Assembly (NCBI RefSeq): GCF_021129305.1
Contig: NZ_JAJOMB010000022.1
Span: 1 to 64,000 of the forward strand
Origin: Kineosporia babensis
Lineage (GTDB): Bacteria > Actinomycetota > Actinomycetes > Actinomycetales > Kineosporiaceae
Length of the DNA stretch: 64,000 nucleotides
Reading direction: 5' to 3'
A model generated the notes under the pieces. The model did no database searches. It was not told the DNA's origin and saw only the letters and a program-made list of their open reading frames with translations. Below, in pieces: positions 56,517 through 64,000 of the stretch; position 1 is the first letter of the stretch, and each line of letters begins with the position of its first letter. The translations under genes were made by a program, and so were the position numbers.

Positions 56517-57689
56517 TTATTGAGTGCGATCCCTGAGGTCGGCCACGTGCGGCGAGGTCAGCGGATCGATCCCGCTGGCCAGGGCCATGTACACCGAGGC
56601 GAAGTCGGTGAGCGAGACCAGGTCGGCCAGCCGCTCAAGGGGATGCCCCGGATCCGCAGCGACCTCGGTGACCCGTACCCCCGCGTCCTCTGCTGTGGCC
56701 CGAACCGCATCGGCCGTACGACTCGTCTCCAGCCAGGAACCGTCCGGCCGGTCCAGGGTGGGCGCCGCATCGCGCAGCAGGAGCAGACGCATCTGCGGTG
56801 AGGCGGCCGGGACGTCGTCGAACTCGGGGTCCGCGAAAATGTCCGCCGCAGGCCGCCGGGCCAGCGGGCCGTCGAAGGTGGCGACCACGTCACCCGCATC
56901 GTCGGGCAGGGCTCCACGCATAGCCGGAACCCGCGCGGTCCGGGCGAGCATCGAAACGGCCCGTAGCGCAGCCACACCGGTGACGTCTCCGTCGCCCAGC
57001 ACCACCGGCATCACGCCGGACAGTTCGAGGGCGAGCGACTTGGCCGGGTTGACGAAGGCGTCGGAGGAGGGCCGGTACTTGTCCGCCTGGGCGTCGAGCC
57101 GGTCGGCGACCCGCTCCAGCACCTCGTTGGACGCGTCCGTAAGCCCCAGCTGGTGAGCCACCGAGATCACCGGGATCGCCAGCGACCACAGCGCCATCCG
57201 GGAGGCCCGGGCCGCCGGAGTCTCGTTACGCGGGACGGCGACGTGCACGCCGCCGGTGCGCTCCGACACCTCGGCCAGCGGGGAACGCGGCGCGCCGACC
57301 GTCAGCAGACGGCAGCCACGACGGGCCGCCTCGGCAGCCAGACCCAGCGGGCCCGGCGCCCGGCCGGACATCGACACGGCGACGACCAGGTCGAGCGGGC
57401 CGACCCAGCCCGGCAACGGCAGACCCCGCCGGACCGAGACCGGCACCGGGGCACCGCTGCCGGCCAGCAGGATCAGGACATCGCCGACCACGGCCGAGCC
57501 GCCCAGGCTGGCCACCACGACCGCCCGCGGACGGCCGTCCGCCACGATCTTGGAGACCGGGGCCTCGGCGGTGGCCGAAAGAGCCATCCGGACCTGCGCC
57601 CCGGCCATCGCCAGGGCCCGCAGGCTGCCGGATGGATCGGCCGCGGCCAGGCCGTCGGGGTCGTCGAGCAGCTGTTCGTCCAGTGCCAT
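56517..57689 (-). CDS. SIS-domain phosphoglucose/phosphomannose isomerase-like protein
   Basis: 390 aa. Two SIS-type halves: VVVASLGGSAVVGDVLILLA and VVAVSMSGRAPGPLGLAAEA with the phospho-sugar binding serines, and a C-terminal PGI/PMI domain (AASPQMRLLLLRDAAP). Family enzymes interconvert glucose-6-P, fructose-6-P and mannose-6-P. In actinobacteria this gene (Rv3256c-like) stands beside manB, supplying mannose-phosphate for GDP-mannose and cell-envelope glycans. The usual glutamate of the active site could not be confirmed by eye. Confidence 0.85.
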   Translation of the reverse strand: MALDEQLLDDPDGLAAADPSGSLRALAMAGAQVRMALSATAEAPVSKIVADGRPRAVVVASLGGSAVVGDVLILLAGSGAPVPVSVRRGLPLPGWVGPLDLVVAVSMSGRAPGPLGLAAEAARRGCRLLTVGAPRSPLAEVSERTGGVHVAVPRNETPAARASRMALWSLAIPVISVAHQLGLTDASNEVLERVADRLDAQADKYRPSSDAFVNPAKSLALELSGVMPVVLGDGDVTGVAALRAVSMLARTARVPAMRGALPDDAGDVVATFDGPLARRPAADIFADPEFDDVPAASPQMRLLLLRDAAPTLDRPDGSWLETSRTADAVRATAEDAGVRVTEVAADPGHPLERLADLVSLTDFASVYMALASGIDPLTSPHVADLRDRTQ

Positions 57690-57755
57690 CGCGCAATCTC
57701 CAGCGAGCCGTACGTACGGTTCCTAACCTGCCGACCGAGCCACCCGGAAAACCGG

Positions 57756-57938
57756 TCAGGACCGGGTGCGGGCCTCGTCCACGAGCAGCACCGGGATGCC
57801 GTCGTCGATCCGGTAGGCCAGCGAGCAGCCGGTGCACTGCAGCTCCGGCGCGGCGTCCGGGCCCTGGCCCTCGGTCAGGGCCGAGCGGCAGCTCGGGCAG
57901 CGGAGGATCTCCTGGAGCCAGGGTTCGATAGCGGTCAC
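57756..57938 (-). CDS. Trm112-like zinc-binding protein
   Basis: 60 aa from GTG 57938, preceded by AGGATGAG; ATG 57956 would overlap manB by 14 nt. Zinc-binding pairs CPSC (14-17) and CTGC (35-38), with the Trm112-like sequence LQCTGCSLAYRIDDGIPVLL. In eukaryotes and archaea Trm112 activates methyltransferases; bacterial relatives of this size often lie next to sugar or lipid biosynthesis genes. Directly downstream of manB (4 nt). Confidence 0.88.
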   Translation of the reverse strand: MTAIEPWLQEILRCPSCRSALTEGQGPDAAPELQCTGCSLAYRIDDGIPVLLVDEARTRS

Positions 57939-57942
57939 GCGC

Positions 57943-59424
57943 TCATCCTGTCGCATCGGTGGCGCGCTCGGCGACCCGGACCAGCGCGAGCACCTCGTCG
58001 CGCAGCGCGGCCATCACCGCCGGGTCGGCCGCCTCGGAGTTCAGCCGCAACAACGGCTCGGTATTGCTCGGGCGCAGGTTGAACCACCACAGGCCGGGGA
58101 GGCTGCCCTCGCCGCTCGGCGCGTCGGCCTCGTGGCTGATGGTCAGGCCGTCGAGCCGGTCCACCACCACACCCGGGCGGCCCTCGAACGCCTTGGCCAC
58201 CCGCTCGGTGGCCTCGTCCACGTCGGCCACCACGGAGTTGATCTCACCGCTGGGCGTGTACCGCTCGTACTGCTCGACCAGGCCGGACAGCGGCCCGTCC
58301 TGCTCGCCCAGGGCGGCCAGCACGTGCAGCGCGGCCAGCATCCCGGTGTCGGCGAACCAGAAGTCGCGGAAGTAGTAGTGCGCCGAGTGCTCGCCGCCGA
58401 ACACGGCGTCGTACTTGGCCATCTCGACCTTGATGAAGGCGTGCCCGACCCGGGTGCGCACCGCCTTGGCGTCGTTCTCGGCGATCACCTCGGGCACGGT
58501 GCGCGAGGTGATCAGGTTGTGGATCACCGTGGCCTGGTGCCCGGCGGCCCGCTCCTTGGCGATCTCCCGGGCCGCGACCAGCGCGGTGATCGCGCTCGGG
58601 CTGACCGGCTCGCCGCGCTCGTCGATCACGAAGCAGCGGTCGGCGTCACCGTCGAAGGCCAGGCCCAGGTCGGCGCCGTGCTCGGGGACCGCCTTCTGCA
58701 GGTCGCGCAGGTTGGCCGGGTCGAGCGGGTTGGCCTCGTGGTTGGGGAAGGTGCCGTCCAGCTCGAAGTACAGCGGGACGATCTCCAGCGGCAGGTCGTC
58801 CAGGCCGAGGGCGCTGCCCAGCACCGCGGGGACGGTCAGGCCGGCCATGCCGTTACCGGCGTCCACCACGATCTTGAGCTTGCGCCGGGAGGTCAGCGGG
58901 ACCAGACCGCGCAGGTGCTCGGCGTAACCGCGCAGGGTGTCGCTCTCGCTGACCTTGCCCGGCGCGGCCGAAGGCTCGCCGGTGCCCCAGGTGGGGTGGT
59001 CGAGCAGCGCCTGGGCCAGGTCGCGGATCTCGGCCAGGCCGCTGTCCAGGCCGATCGGGCGGGCCCCGGCCCGGCACATCTTCATCCCGTTGTAGCTGGC
59101 CGGGTTGTGGCTGGCGGTGAGCATCACCCCGGGCGCGTCCAGCGCCCCGCTGGCGTAGTACAGCCCGTCGGTGCTGCACAGGCCGATCATCACGACCTCG
59201 GCGCCCTCACCGGTGACGCCGTCGGCGAAGGCCTGGGCCAGCGACTCGCCGCTGTCGCGCATGTCCCGGCCGATCAGGACCCGTCCGGGCGGGGCATCGG
59301 GGTCCGAGGTGAGCACCGCCCGCGCGAACGCCGAGCCGAGGGCCCTGGCGGTCCGCTCGGTCAACTGGGTGCCGACCAGGCCTCTGATGTCGTTGGCTTT
59401 GACGATTTCGGTGAGCTGAGCCAC
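57943..59424 (-). CDS. manB: Phosphomannomutase/phosphoglucomutase
   Basis: 493 aa alpha-D-phosphohexomutase. Phosphoserine loop TASHNP with Ser 105, metal-binding loop DGDADRC, sugar-binding GGEHSAHYYFRDFWFADTG and phosphate-binding RPSNTEPLLRLNSEA are all present. It converts mannose-6-P to mannose-1-P (and possibly glucose phosphates). GTG start, no strong ribosome-binding site. Heads the manB-Trm112-SIS group. Confidence 0.95.
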   Translation of the reverse strand: MAQLTEIVKANDIRGLVGTQLTERTARALGSAFARAVLTSDPDAPPGRVLIGRDMRDSGESLAQAFADGVTGEGAEVVMIGLCSTDGLYYASGALDAPGVMLTASHNPASYNGMKMCRAGARPIGLDSGLAEIRDLAQALLDHPTWGTGEPSAAPGKVSESDTLRGYAEHLRGLVPLTSRRKLKIVVDAGNGMAGLTVPAVLGSALGLDDLPLEIVPLYFELDGTFPNHEANPLDPANLRDLQKAVPEHGADLGLAFDGDADRCFVIDERGEPVSPSAITALVAAREIAKERAAGHQATVIHNLITSRTVPEVIAENDAKAVRTRVGHAFIKVEMAKYDAVFGGEHSAHYYFRDFWFADTGMLAALHVLAALGEQDGPLSGLVEQYERYTPSGEINSVVADVDEATERVAKAFEGRPGVVVDRLDGLTISHEADAPSGEGSLPGLWWFNLRPSNTEPLLRLNSEAADPAVMAALRDEVLALVRVAERATDATG

Positions 59425-59463
59425 CGGGGCAGGCTATCTGAGCCGACCCGGTGACGTGCACGG

Positions 59464-59503
59464 ATCGGGCCACGAGCCGGTCTCGATGGTTCGTGGCCCG
59501 GAT
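59464..59503 (-). terminator. Terminator after the zinc-ribbon gene
   Basis: CGGGCCACGA (59466-59475) pairs with TCGTGGCCCG (59491-59500) in a perfect 10-bp stem, extended at the base. It starts 12 nt after the zinc-ribbon stop and 40 nt before manB. Confidence 0.75.
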
Positions 59504-59511
59504 CCGGTACG

Positions 59512-59805
59512 TCAGTTCTTGCGAGCCTTGTCCAGCACCGAGGCGACGCTCAGGGCGTCCCCGCCGTGCTCCCAGGTGCGGTGCTCGCACCGGTGGCAAG
59601 AGGTGAACTCCACCGGAGTACCGTCGGTCAGATTCATCGACAGCCGGGTGACCCGGCTGCTTCCACAGGCCTGGCACTGGATCTCGGACCGATGCTCGCG
59701 CTGGGTCAGCGAGCCGAGGGGGATCGACGGTCCGGCCGCCCGGCCGCGCCGCCGCCCCCGGGTGGGGGCGGGTGTGCCGGTGGAATCCGAGGACTGAGGA
59801 GTCAT
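59512..59805 (-). CDS. Small zinc-ribbon protein
   Basis: 97 aa from ATG 59805 (AAGGA about 11 nt upstream); GTG 59862 would add 19 residues. A disordered basic N-terminus is followed by a four-cysteine zinc ribbon: CQACGSSRVTRLSMNLTDGT and TSCHRCEHRTW. Conserved in actinobacteria between manB and DUF3499 genes. May bind nucleic acid or protein; function unknown. Confidence 0.75.
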   Translation of the reverse strand: MTPQSSDSTGTPAPTRGRRRGRAAGPSIPLGSLTQREHRSEIQCQACGSSRVTRLSMNLTDGTPVEFTSCHRCEHRTWEHGGDALSVASVLDKARKN

Positions 59806-59997
59806 TGAGGAAAGGTCCTTGCTTCGGACGACAGGGGAAGTAACCCGACGGCGAGTAATCACTCGAACGCGGGCTGCTGGCGATGCTCCCTGTCATTCGG
59901 CGAGTCACACCGGCACCTTGAGCCACCGGAGCGTCGCGGCATCCCGGATCAAGCGCCGCGAAAGCGGCATCCTGAACGTGATTCAGATCGCACTGGA

Positions 59998-60381
59998 TCA
60001 GGTGAGGGGTTCACCCAGGATCGGATCCTTCAGCACCCGCAGGTGCCCACGCCGGTTGACCTCGACGGTGGACAACTCGGCGTCCGGCGCAAGCTCGGTG
60101 GCCGGTGGCCGGGCCGCCTCGCGCACCGCGTCGGCCAGGGCCAGCAGGTCGTCGTGCGAAGGCGGCGGCGGGACGTACTCGCCCGGCGCCAGCCGGACGA
60201 TCTCCCAGCCCCGCGGCGCGGTCAGCCGTTCCGCGTGCACCGCGCACAGGTCGTAGCAGTGCGGCTCGGCGTAGGTGGCCAAGGGCCCCAGCACCGCCGT
60301 GGAGTCGGAATAGACATAGGTGAGGGTGGCGACCGCTACCCGCTGGCAAGCGGTCCGGGAACAACGGCGCACTCCACTCAC
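59998..60381 (-). CDS. DUF3499 family protein
   Basis: 127 aa. Begins VSGVRRCSRTACQRVAVATL with two N-terminal cysteines and contains YAEPHCYDLCAVHAERLTAP with two more, suggesting a metal site; a basic/acidic C-terminus follows. This is the actinobacterial DUF3499 pattern (Rv3258c-like). GTG start at 60381. Divergent from the metallopeptidase-like gene, as in mycobacteria. Confidence 0.88.
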   Translation of the reverse strand: MSGVRRCSRTACQRVAVATLTYVYSDSTAVLGPLATYAEPHCYDLCAVHAERLTAPRGWEIVRLAPGEYVPPPPSHDDLLALADAVREAARPPATELAPDAELSTVEVNRRGHLRVLKDPILGEPLT

Positions 60382-60596
60382 GATTGAGAAGTTACTCCCT
60401 CATCAGGCGTACCGGCTGCACCGGCACGCCACCCGATCCGTGTCTTCGCCAACCCGCCGGTCCCGCTGCTCGGTTCCGGCGATGACGCCCTCATCTTGCC
60501 CGATCCGTCCCCGGACGTCACGGATGCCGAGCCTGCAGATCAGCGGCGGGCCGAATTTCCGCGGTCGCCCAAGGCCCGCGGAGTACCCTCGGACAC

Positions 60597-61067
60597 GTGT
60601 CCCGACCTCGCGCGATCCCAGATCCAGCCGCCTCGGGAGGGCCCGGCGCACGCCACCCGAAACGACGCGACCGGCGTGGCCGGGGGATCCGGGGTCAGCT
60701 CCTGCCCCGCACCGTCCCGGCCTGGCGCAGCCGTGCCGACCGCTTCGACGACCTGATTCTGGACGCGGTCGAGCACCTCTCGCGGCGCTGGGACAAGCAA
60801 CTGCAGGACGTGGAGTTCGCGGTGGAGGACGTACCCCCGAGCGATCCTTCGCCCTGGGAGCACGGAGAAGTACCCCTGGGCCGATTCTTCCCCGCCGACG
60901 GCGATCTGCCCCCGCGGATCGTGGTCTACCGGCGTCCGGTCGAGACCCGGGCTGCGGACGCCCACGACATCGGCGAGCTGGCCCAGAGCGTGGTGGTCGA
61001 GCAGGTGGCGCATCTGCTCAACCTCACCCCCGAAGAGGTCGATCCGCGCTACAACCGGGACAGCTGA
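60597..61067 (+). CDS. Metallopeptidase-family (zincin-like) protein, degenerate active site
   Basis: 156 aa from GTG 60597. Arg-rich N-terminus, then RADRFDDLILDAVEHLSRRW and DGDLPPRIVVYRRPVETRAA, typical of the actinobacterial metallopeptidase family (Rv3259-like). The position of the zinc motif reads VVVEQVAHLLNL: the first His of HExxH is replaced, so zinc proteolysis is doubtful. A TACCCT hexamer about 11 nt before the GTG would suit a leaderless transcript. Confidence 0.85.
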   Translation: MSRPRAIPDPAASGGPGARHPKRRDRRGRGIRGQLLPRTVPAWRSRADRFDDLILDAVEHLSRRWDKQLQDVEFAVEDVPPSDPSPWEHGEVPLGRFFPADGDLPPRIVVYRRPVETRAADAHDIGELAQSVVVEQVAHLLNLTPEEVDPRYNRDS

Positions 61068-61068
61068 A

Positions 61069-62652
61069 CTACTTCAGGCCCACCCGGGTGTCGGCCACGG
61101 CCGTGGCCGGCACCTCGTCGGCCTTGGCCGGGTCGACCCCGAGCACGGTGATCAGGGTGCCGACGGCATCGGTCGCGGTGGCCACCACCGAGGCCGCCAC
61201 CGCCCCACCCTGAGGATCGGACATCCGGAACGCCACCGCGCCCTCCGCCAGCGGGAACGCCGCCGCCGTGGCTTCCTTCATCTCCACGTTCACCACGTCC
61301 AGCTCCTCGCCCTCGGCGTCGAGCGGAGTGATCGTGAGCGAGCTGGCCTTGGCCGCGGCGACCAGTGAGACCGTGGCCCGGGTGCCGGGAGGCAGCATGG
61401 TGTACCCGCCGCTCTTACGGGCGGTCACCGCCGGGGCCCAGCCGAAGTCGGTGGCCTGTGCTCCCGCGGCGGCCGGGCGGCCGATCTGGGCACCGGCCAC
61501 CACCGGCACATCGGCGTCGATCACGGCCGTGTAGGTGCCCGAGGCGATCCCCGCGATCGGCACATCGACCACTCCGCCGGCAGGCACGTTCAGTACCGCG
61601 GCGCCAGGCATCTCCACCTCGCCGGAGGAATTGAGCAGCCGGATCTTGACCACGGCCTCCTCATTGCCCGGTACGGCCAGCCGGATCGAGGTGGAACCCG
61701 CCGCAGCCGGATCGTCCGCCGTCTTGGAGTAGCCGTTGACCAGCGAAATACCGGGTATCAGCTGGCGTTTGGCCGGTTCGGCGGAGGGCGAGACCACATC
61801 CACCCCGCCCGGGACGAGCCCCCGCAGCTTCGAGCCGTGCATCCGCGCAACCACCTGGCCACTCCGGGCCACCAGATGAACCGCCACCCGCTCCTGATCG
61901 GGAGCCAGAGCGTCCACCAGCACCGGAGTCTGGCCACCTGCCGGGACCACGACCCCGTCTCCCGCCGGCGCCTCGACCTTGCCCTTCTCCCCCAGGACGG
62001 AAACGTCCACCACGGCGGTGGCCGCGGTCGGGTTGGACAGCAATAACCTCAGCCGCTCACCGGTTTTCGTACCCCCTCCGACCAGCCAGGCATCCGCCGA
62101 CGTCTGGTCACATCGACTGGCCGAAAGCCCGCGCAGATCGCCCTTGGGAGTCAAAGTCGACTGCACAGCGGCCAGTTCGGGCGGGGGCGCCGTGCTTTCG
62201 CTCTCTCCGGTCATCACGATCGGCCCGAGATTCCAGGTGGAGAGCCCAGCAATGGACGTCCGCCCGGCCTTGGCCCCCAACGGTACCCGAGTACCGGCAT
62301 GTACGGAAACCGCGCTCTTCGGGACGCTTTCACTCAGATCGCGGATCGCGTCGAAGTTCTTGCCCTCGGCCTGAAGCGTGGCCTCCGCCTCGCCGTCCGA
62401 GGCCAGCAGAGCACTGATCAGCACGCCCGCTCCCGGGCTCACAGCCTTGCCGCCGTCCGGGACGACCAGCGTCTCCGGGCCGGAACAGGCCAGCGTCGGC
62501 ACCGCGATCGCGGCCGGCAGCCGATTGGCTACCGGACTCGAAACCGGACCTACCCCGATCTGTTCGGGAAGCATCGCGGCGCCGACCGCGATCCCCCCTG
62601 CGACCGTCAGCACTCCCGTCACCGAAAGCACCCCACGCGCGCGCTGATTCAC
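61069..62652 (-). CDS. DUF5719 family secreted protein
   Basis: 527 aa. N-terminal hydrophobic segment (RGVLSVTGVLTVAGGIAVGA) acts as a signal or anchor; the rest is beta-rich and Ala/Val/Gly-rich with repeated patterns such as VVPAGGQTPVLVDALAPDQE and NVPAGGVVDVPIAGIASGTY. DUF5719 proteins follow a large membrane glycosyltransferase gene in actinobacteria. It is coupled to the preceding gene by an ATGA overlap and is convergent with the metallopeptidase gene (1 nt gap). Confidence 0.88.
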   Translation of the reverse strand: MNQRARGVLSVTGVLTVAGGIAVGAAMLPEQIGVGPVSSPVANRLPAAIAVPTLACSGPETLVVPDGGKAVSPGAGVLISALLASDGEAEATLQAEGKNFDAIRDLSESVPKSAVSVHAGTRVPLGAKAGRTSIAGLSTWNLGPIVMTGESESTAPPPELAAVQSTLTPKGDLRGLSASRCDQTSADAWLVGGGTKTGERLRLLLSNPTAATAVVDVSVLGEKGKVEAPAGDGVVVPAGGQTPVLVDALAPDQERVAVHLVARSGQVVARMHGSKLRGLVPGGVDVVSPSAEPAKRQLIPGISLVNGYSKTADDPAAAGSTSIRLAVPGNEEAVVKIRLLNSSGEVEMPGAAVLNVPAGGVVDVPIAGIASGTYTAVIDADVPVVAGAQIGRPAAAGAQATDFGWAPAVTARKSGGYTMLPPGTRATVSLVAAAKASSLTITPLDAEGEELDVVNVEMKEATAAAFPLAEGAVAFRMSDPQGGAVAASVVATATDAVGTLITVLGVDPAKADEVPATAVADTRVGLK

Positions 62653-64000
62653 GAACTCTCTTCCTCCCCGGAGTCGGCCGGAGCGTCGTGACCCGCTTCC
62701 TGGCCGCGCTCACGGGCCGGTTGACGAACCGATCCGCTGGCAGTCTCTCCCGACTCCCCGGACGTTGCCGCGTCCCCACTTCGGGCCTCGCCGTCCGCGC
62801 TATCGGCCGGACCCGCCGGATTCGGCGCGCTTTCCACCGGTCGTGAATCGCCCGCTTCGGCCGGGCTTTCCTCGGCGAAATTCTCGGTACCCGGGAGGGC
62901 ATTTTCGTCCGACGTCCGCGGCTCGGGCGGCAGGGAAGCAGTCGGGCCCCCACTGGCCTCTGGTTGGCTTACAAGCTGCTTTTGGACGTGCAACGCGCCG
63001 GGCGCGGTCGGCCCACCTTGCGTCGGGGCTGGGGTAGCAGTGCTTGGGGACGTTTCCCGCACCGTTTCGACGTGGCTCGCCTCGGTCAGGTCCCCGACCA
63101 CCATCTCGGCCGTCGCCTGAGGGTCCGGCTCGGTCCTGGCCGGCGGCTGATCGTCGGCTTCCGTGCCCCCTTGAGCGCCCCCGGCATCCCCTTGAGCGCC
63201 CCTGGTGTCTTCACCGCCGTCCTCTGGTTCTGGCTCCTCCACCGCAGCCGTTTCCAGCGCCCGCCGCTCCTTGCGCCGCTTGGCCGCATCACGCCGGGCC
63301 TCCACCAGCATGGCCTCGGCCGCCATCGCCTCCGCTGCCTGCCGGGCCGCCCGACGACGGCGACGCGAAGGCGGCTCCGCCATCGGGTCGTCCCCGTCAG
63401 CCGTCTCCAGAGCCAATCGGCGAGCCAGCTCGGCCATCCGGGCCTGGTGATCCGCATAGGCCTGGGCCGGATCAGTGGTCCCCCGGCGCGGACGTTCCGG
63501 CGCATCGCCGGGACGCCGCACCCGACGTCCGGTGCTGACCATCGGCTCCGGTGCCTCCTGCTGCGAGAGCGACCGCCAGCCCTTCTGCGGGATCAGCAGA
63601 CGCAACCGCCGCCGGGGCAGCGGAACCGCCACCAGCAACGCCAGCCCCAGTACCCCAAGGCGCGACAGGTCCAGCGCGTTGCCGGACGTGGCGGAGTGAC
63701 TCACCGCCAGTTCCCCGCTGTCGGCAGGCAGCTCGAAGGCCTGAGCCCAGCCCCCGTGCGTGGCCGGCTTCAGCTCGGTCCCGTTCAGCGTGGCCGTCCA
63801 GCCGGGGTCGGCGCGTTCGCTCAGCACCAGCAGGCGGCCGGTCTCCCCCTGGTCGACCTCGGCGCTGAAGTTCACGTCCGACGCCGGAACTGTCGAGATC
63901 AGCTCACCCTCGGCGGAGAGCACCCGTACCCGGGCCGGGCGGGTGGGAGCCGCCTCATCCGCCTCGCTGTCAGTAGCGGTGGCGCCGAGTTCGACGCGCC
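62649..64000 (-). CDS. C-terminal part of a large membrane protein (probably family 2 glycosyltransferase)
   Basis: Open to the window end, so the N-terminus is missing. Visible: a beta-rich domain (SERADPGWTATLNGTELKPA), one membrane helix (LGVLGLALLVAVPL), and a long charged, disordered C-terminal region rich in Glu, Ala, Arg and Pro, with EAMAAEAMLVEARRDAAKRR as a helix. In actinobacteria the gene before DUF5719 encodes a large multi-pass glycosyltransferase with such a C-terminus; the catalytic domain would lie beyond the window. Confidence 0.7.
   Translation of the reverse strand, partial: RVELGATATDSEADEAAPTRPARVRVLSAEGELISTVPASDVNFSAEVDQGETGRLLVLSERADPGWTATLNGTELKPATHGGWAQAFELPADSGELAVSHSATSGNALDLSRLGVLGLALLVAVPLPRRRLRLLIPQKGWRSLSQQEAPEPMVSTGRRVRRPGDAPERPRRGTTDPAQAYADHQARMAELARRLALETADGDDPMAEPPSRRRRRAARQAAEAMAAEAMLVEARRDAAKRRKERRALETAAVEEPEPEDGGEDTRGAQGDAGGAQGGTEADDQPPARTEPDPQATAEMVVGDLTEASHVETVRETSPSTATPAPTQGGPTAPGALHVQKQLVSQPEASGGPTASLPPEPRTSDENALPGTENFAEESPAEAGDSRPVESAPNPAGPADSADGEARSGDAATSGESGETASGSVRQPARERGQEAGHDAPADSGEEESS

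Overview
This is chromosomal DNA of a high-GC Gram-positive bacterium (Actinomycetota, class Actinomycetia). Diagnostic genes are WhiB1, the PdtaS sensor kinase, the MtrA-MtrB-LpqB module, the long (about 180 kDa) NAD-glutamate dehydrogenase, a SigB/SigF-type sigma factor with its anti-sigma factor, and many GTG starts with 4-nt ATGA/GTGA overlaps. From memory, the gene order around secA, hpf, comF, lpqB, mtrB, mtrA, sahH, SIS isomerase, manB, DUF3499 and the metallopeptidase resembles the Rv3217c-Rv3259 part of Mycobacterium tuberculosis. The genus cannot be fixed from this sequence. No tRNA, rRNA or CRISPR array was seen.

Layout. 1-5811 (minus): a Tad/Flp pilus operon running TadA(CpaF)-TadB-TadC, then a pilin-like protein and three TadE/TadG-like pseudopilins, two of them with long repeat-rich N-terminal extensions. 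6009-10166 (plus): a divergent giant FHA-membrane-FtsK ATPase resembling the type VII secretion motor EccC/EssC, without visible secretion partners. 10425-11980: anti-sigma kinase and sigma factor, closed by a perfect 40-nt palindrome. 12125-15494: small membrane protein, whiB1, pdtaS. 15627-20609: NAD-glutamate dehydrogenase. 20792-26802: a minus-strand operon that starts with CpaB-like and CpaE/TadZ-like pilus genes and continues into HAD, patatin and DUF6912 genes, with a small HTH gene divergent from it. 26977-29102: LysM protein and Rv3235-family protein. 29103-30159: gene-poor. 30160-42871 (mostly minus): secA, AlkX/YcaQ-type glycosylase, hpf, comF, lpqB, mtrB, mtrA, with two GNAT genes on the plus strand. 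43052-48812 (plus): membrane protein, DUF4129, DUF4350, MoxR, DUF58. 49040-51791: dienelactone hydrolase-like, SpoIIM and RDD genes. 51959-52845: repeats and hairpins. 52846-60381 (minus): sahH, ArsR regulator, CDF transporter, SIS isomerase, Trm112-like, manB, zinc ribbon and DUF3499. 60597-64000: metallopeptidase-like gene, DUF5719 gene and the C-terminal part of a large membrane protein cut by the window end.

How the parts may work together. The pilus genes are split between two loci 14-20 kb apart. Five perfect TTATCCACA nonamers and one TTGTCCACA variant lie between genes, next to the Tad/FtsK-like promoter region, the CpaB/HTH promoter region, the LysM gene and comF. This suggests a shared control of pilus and DNA-uptake-like genes (inference). 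MtrAB-LpqB, SecA, the LysM protein and the MoxR/DUF58 cluster are envelope functions; SIS isomerase and ManB supply activated mannose/glucose precursors.

The most unusual DNA is a pair of 171-bp imperfect palindromes, each bounded by CTAG, lying in inverted orientation on either side of the RDD gene. Next to them are a cluster of related hairpins (52061-52680) and a 25-bp tandem array (48842-49036).
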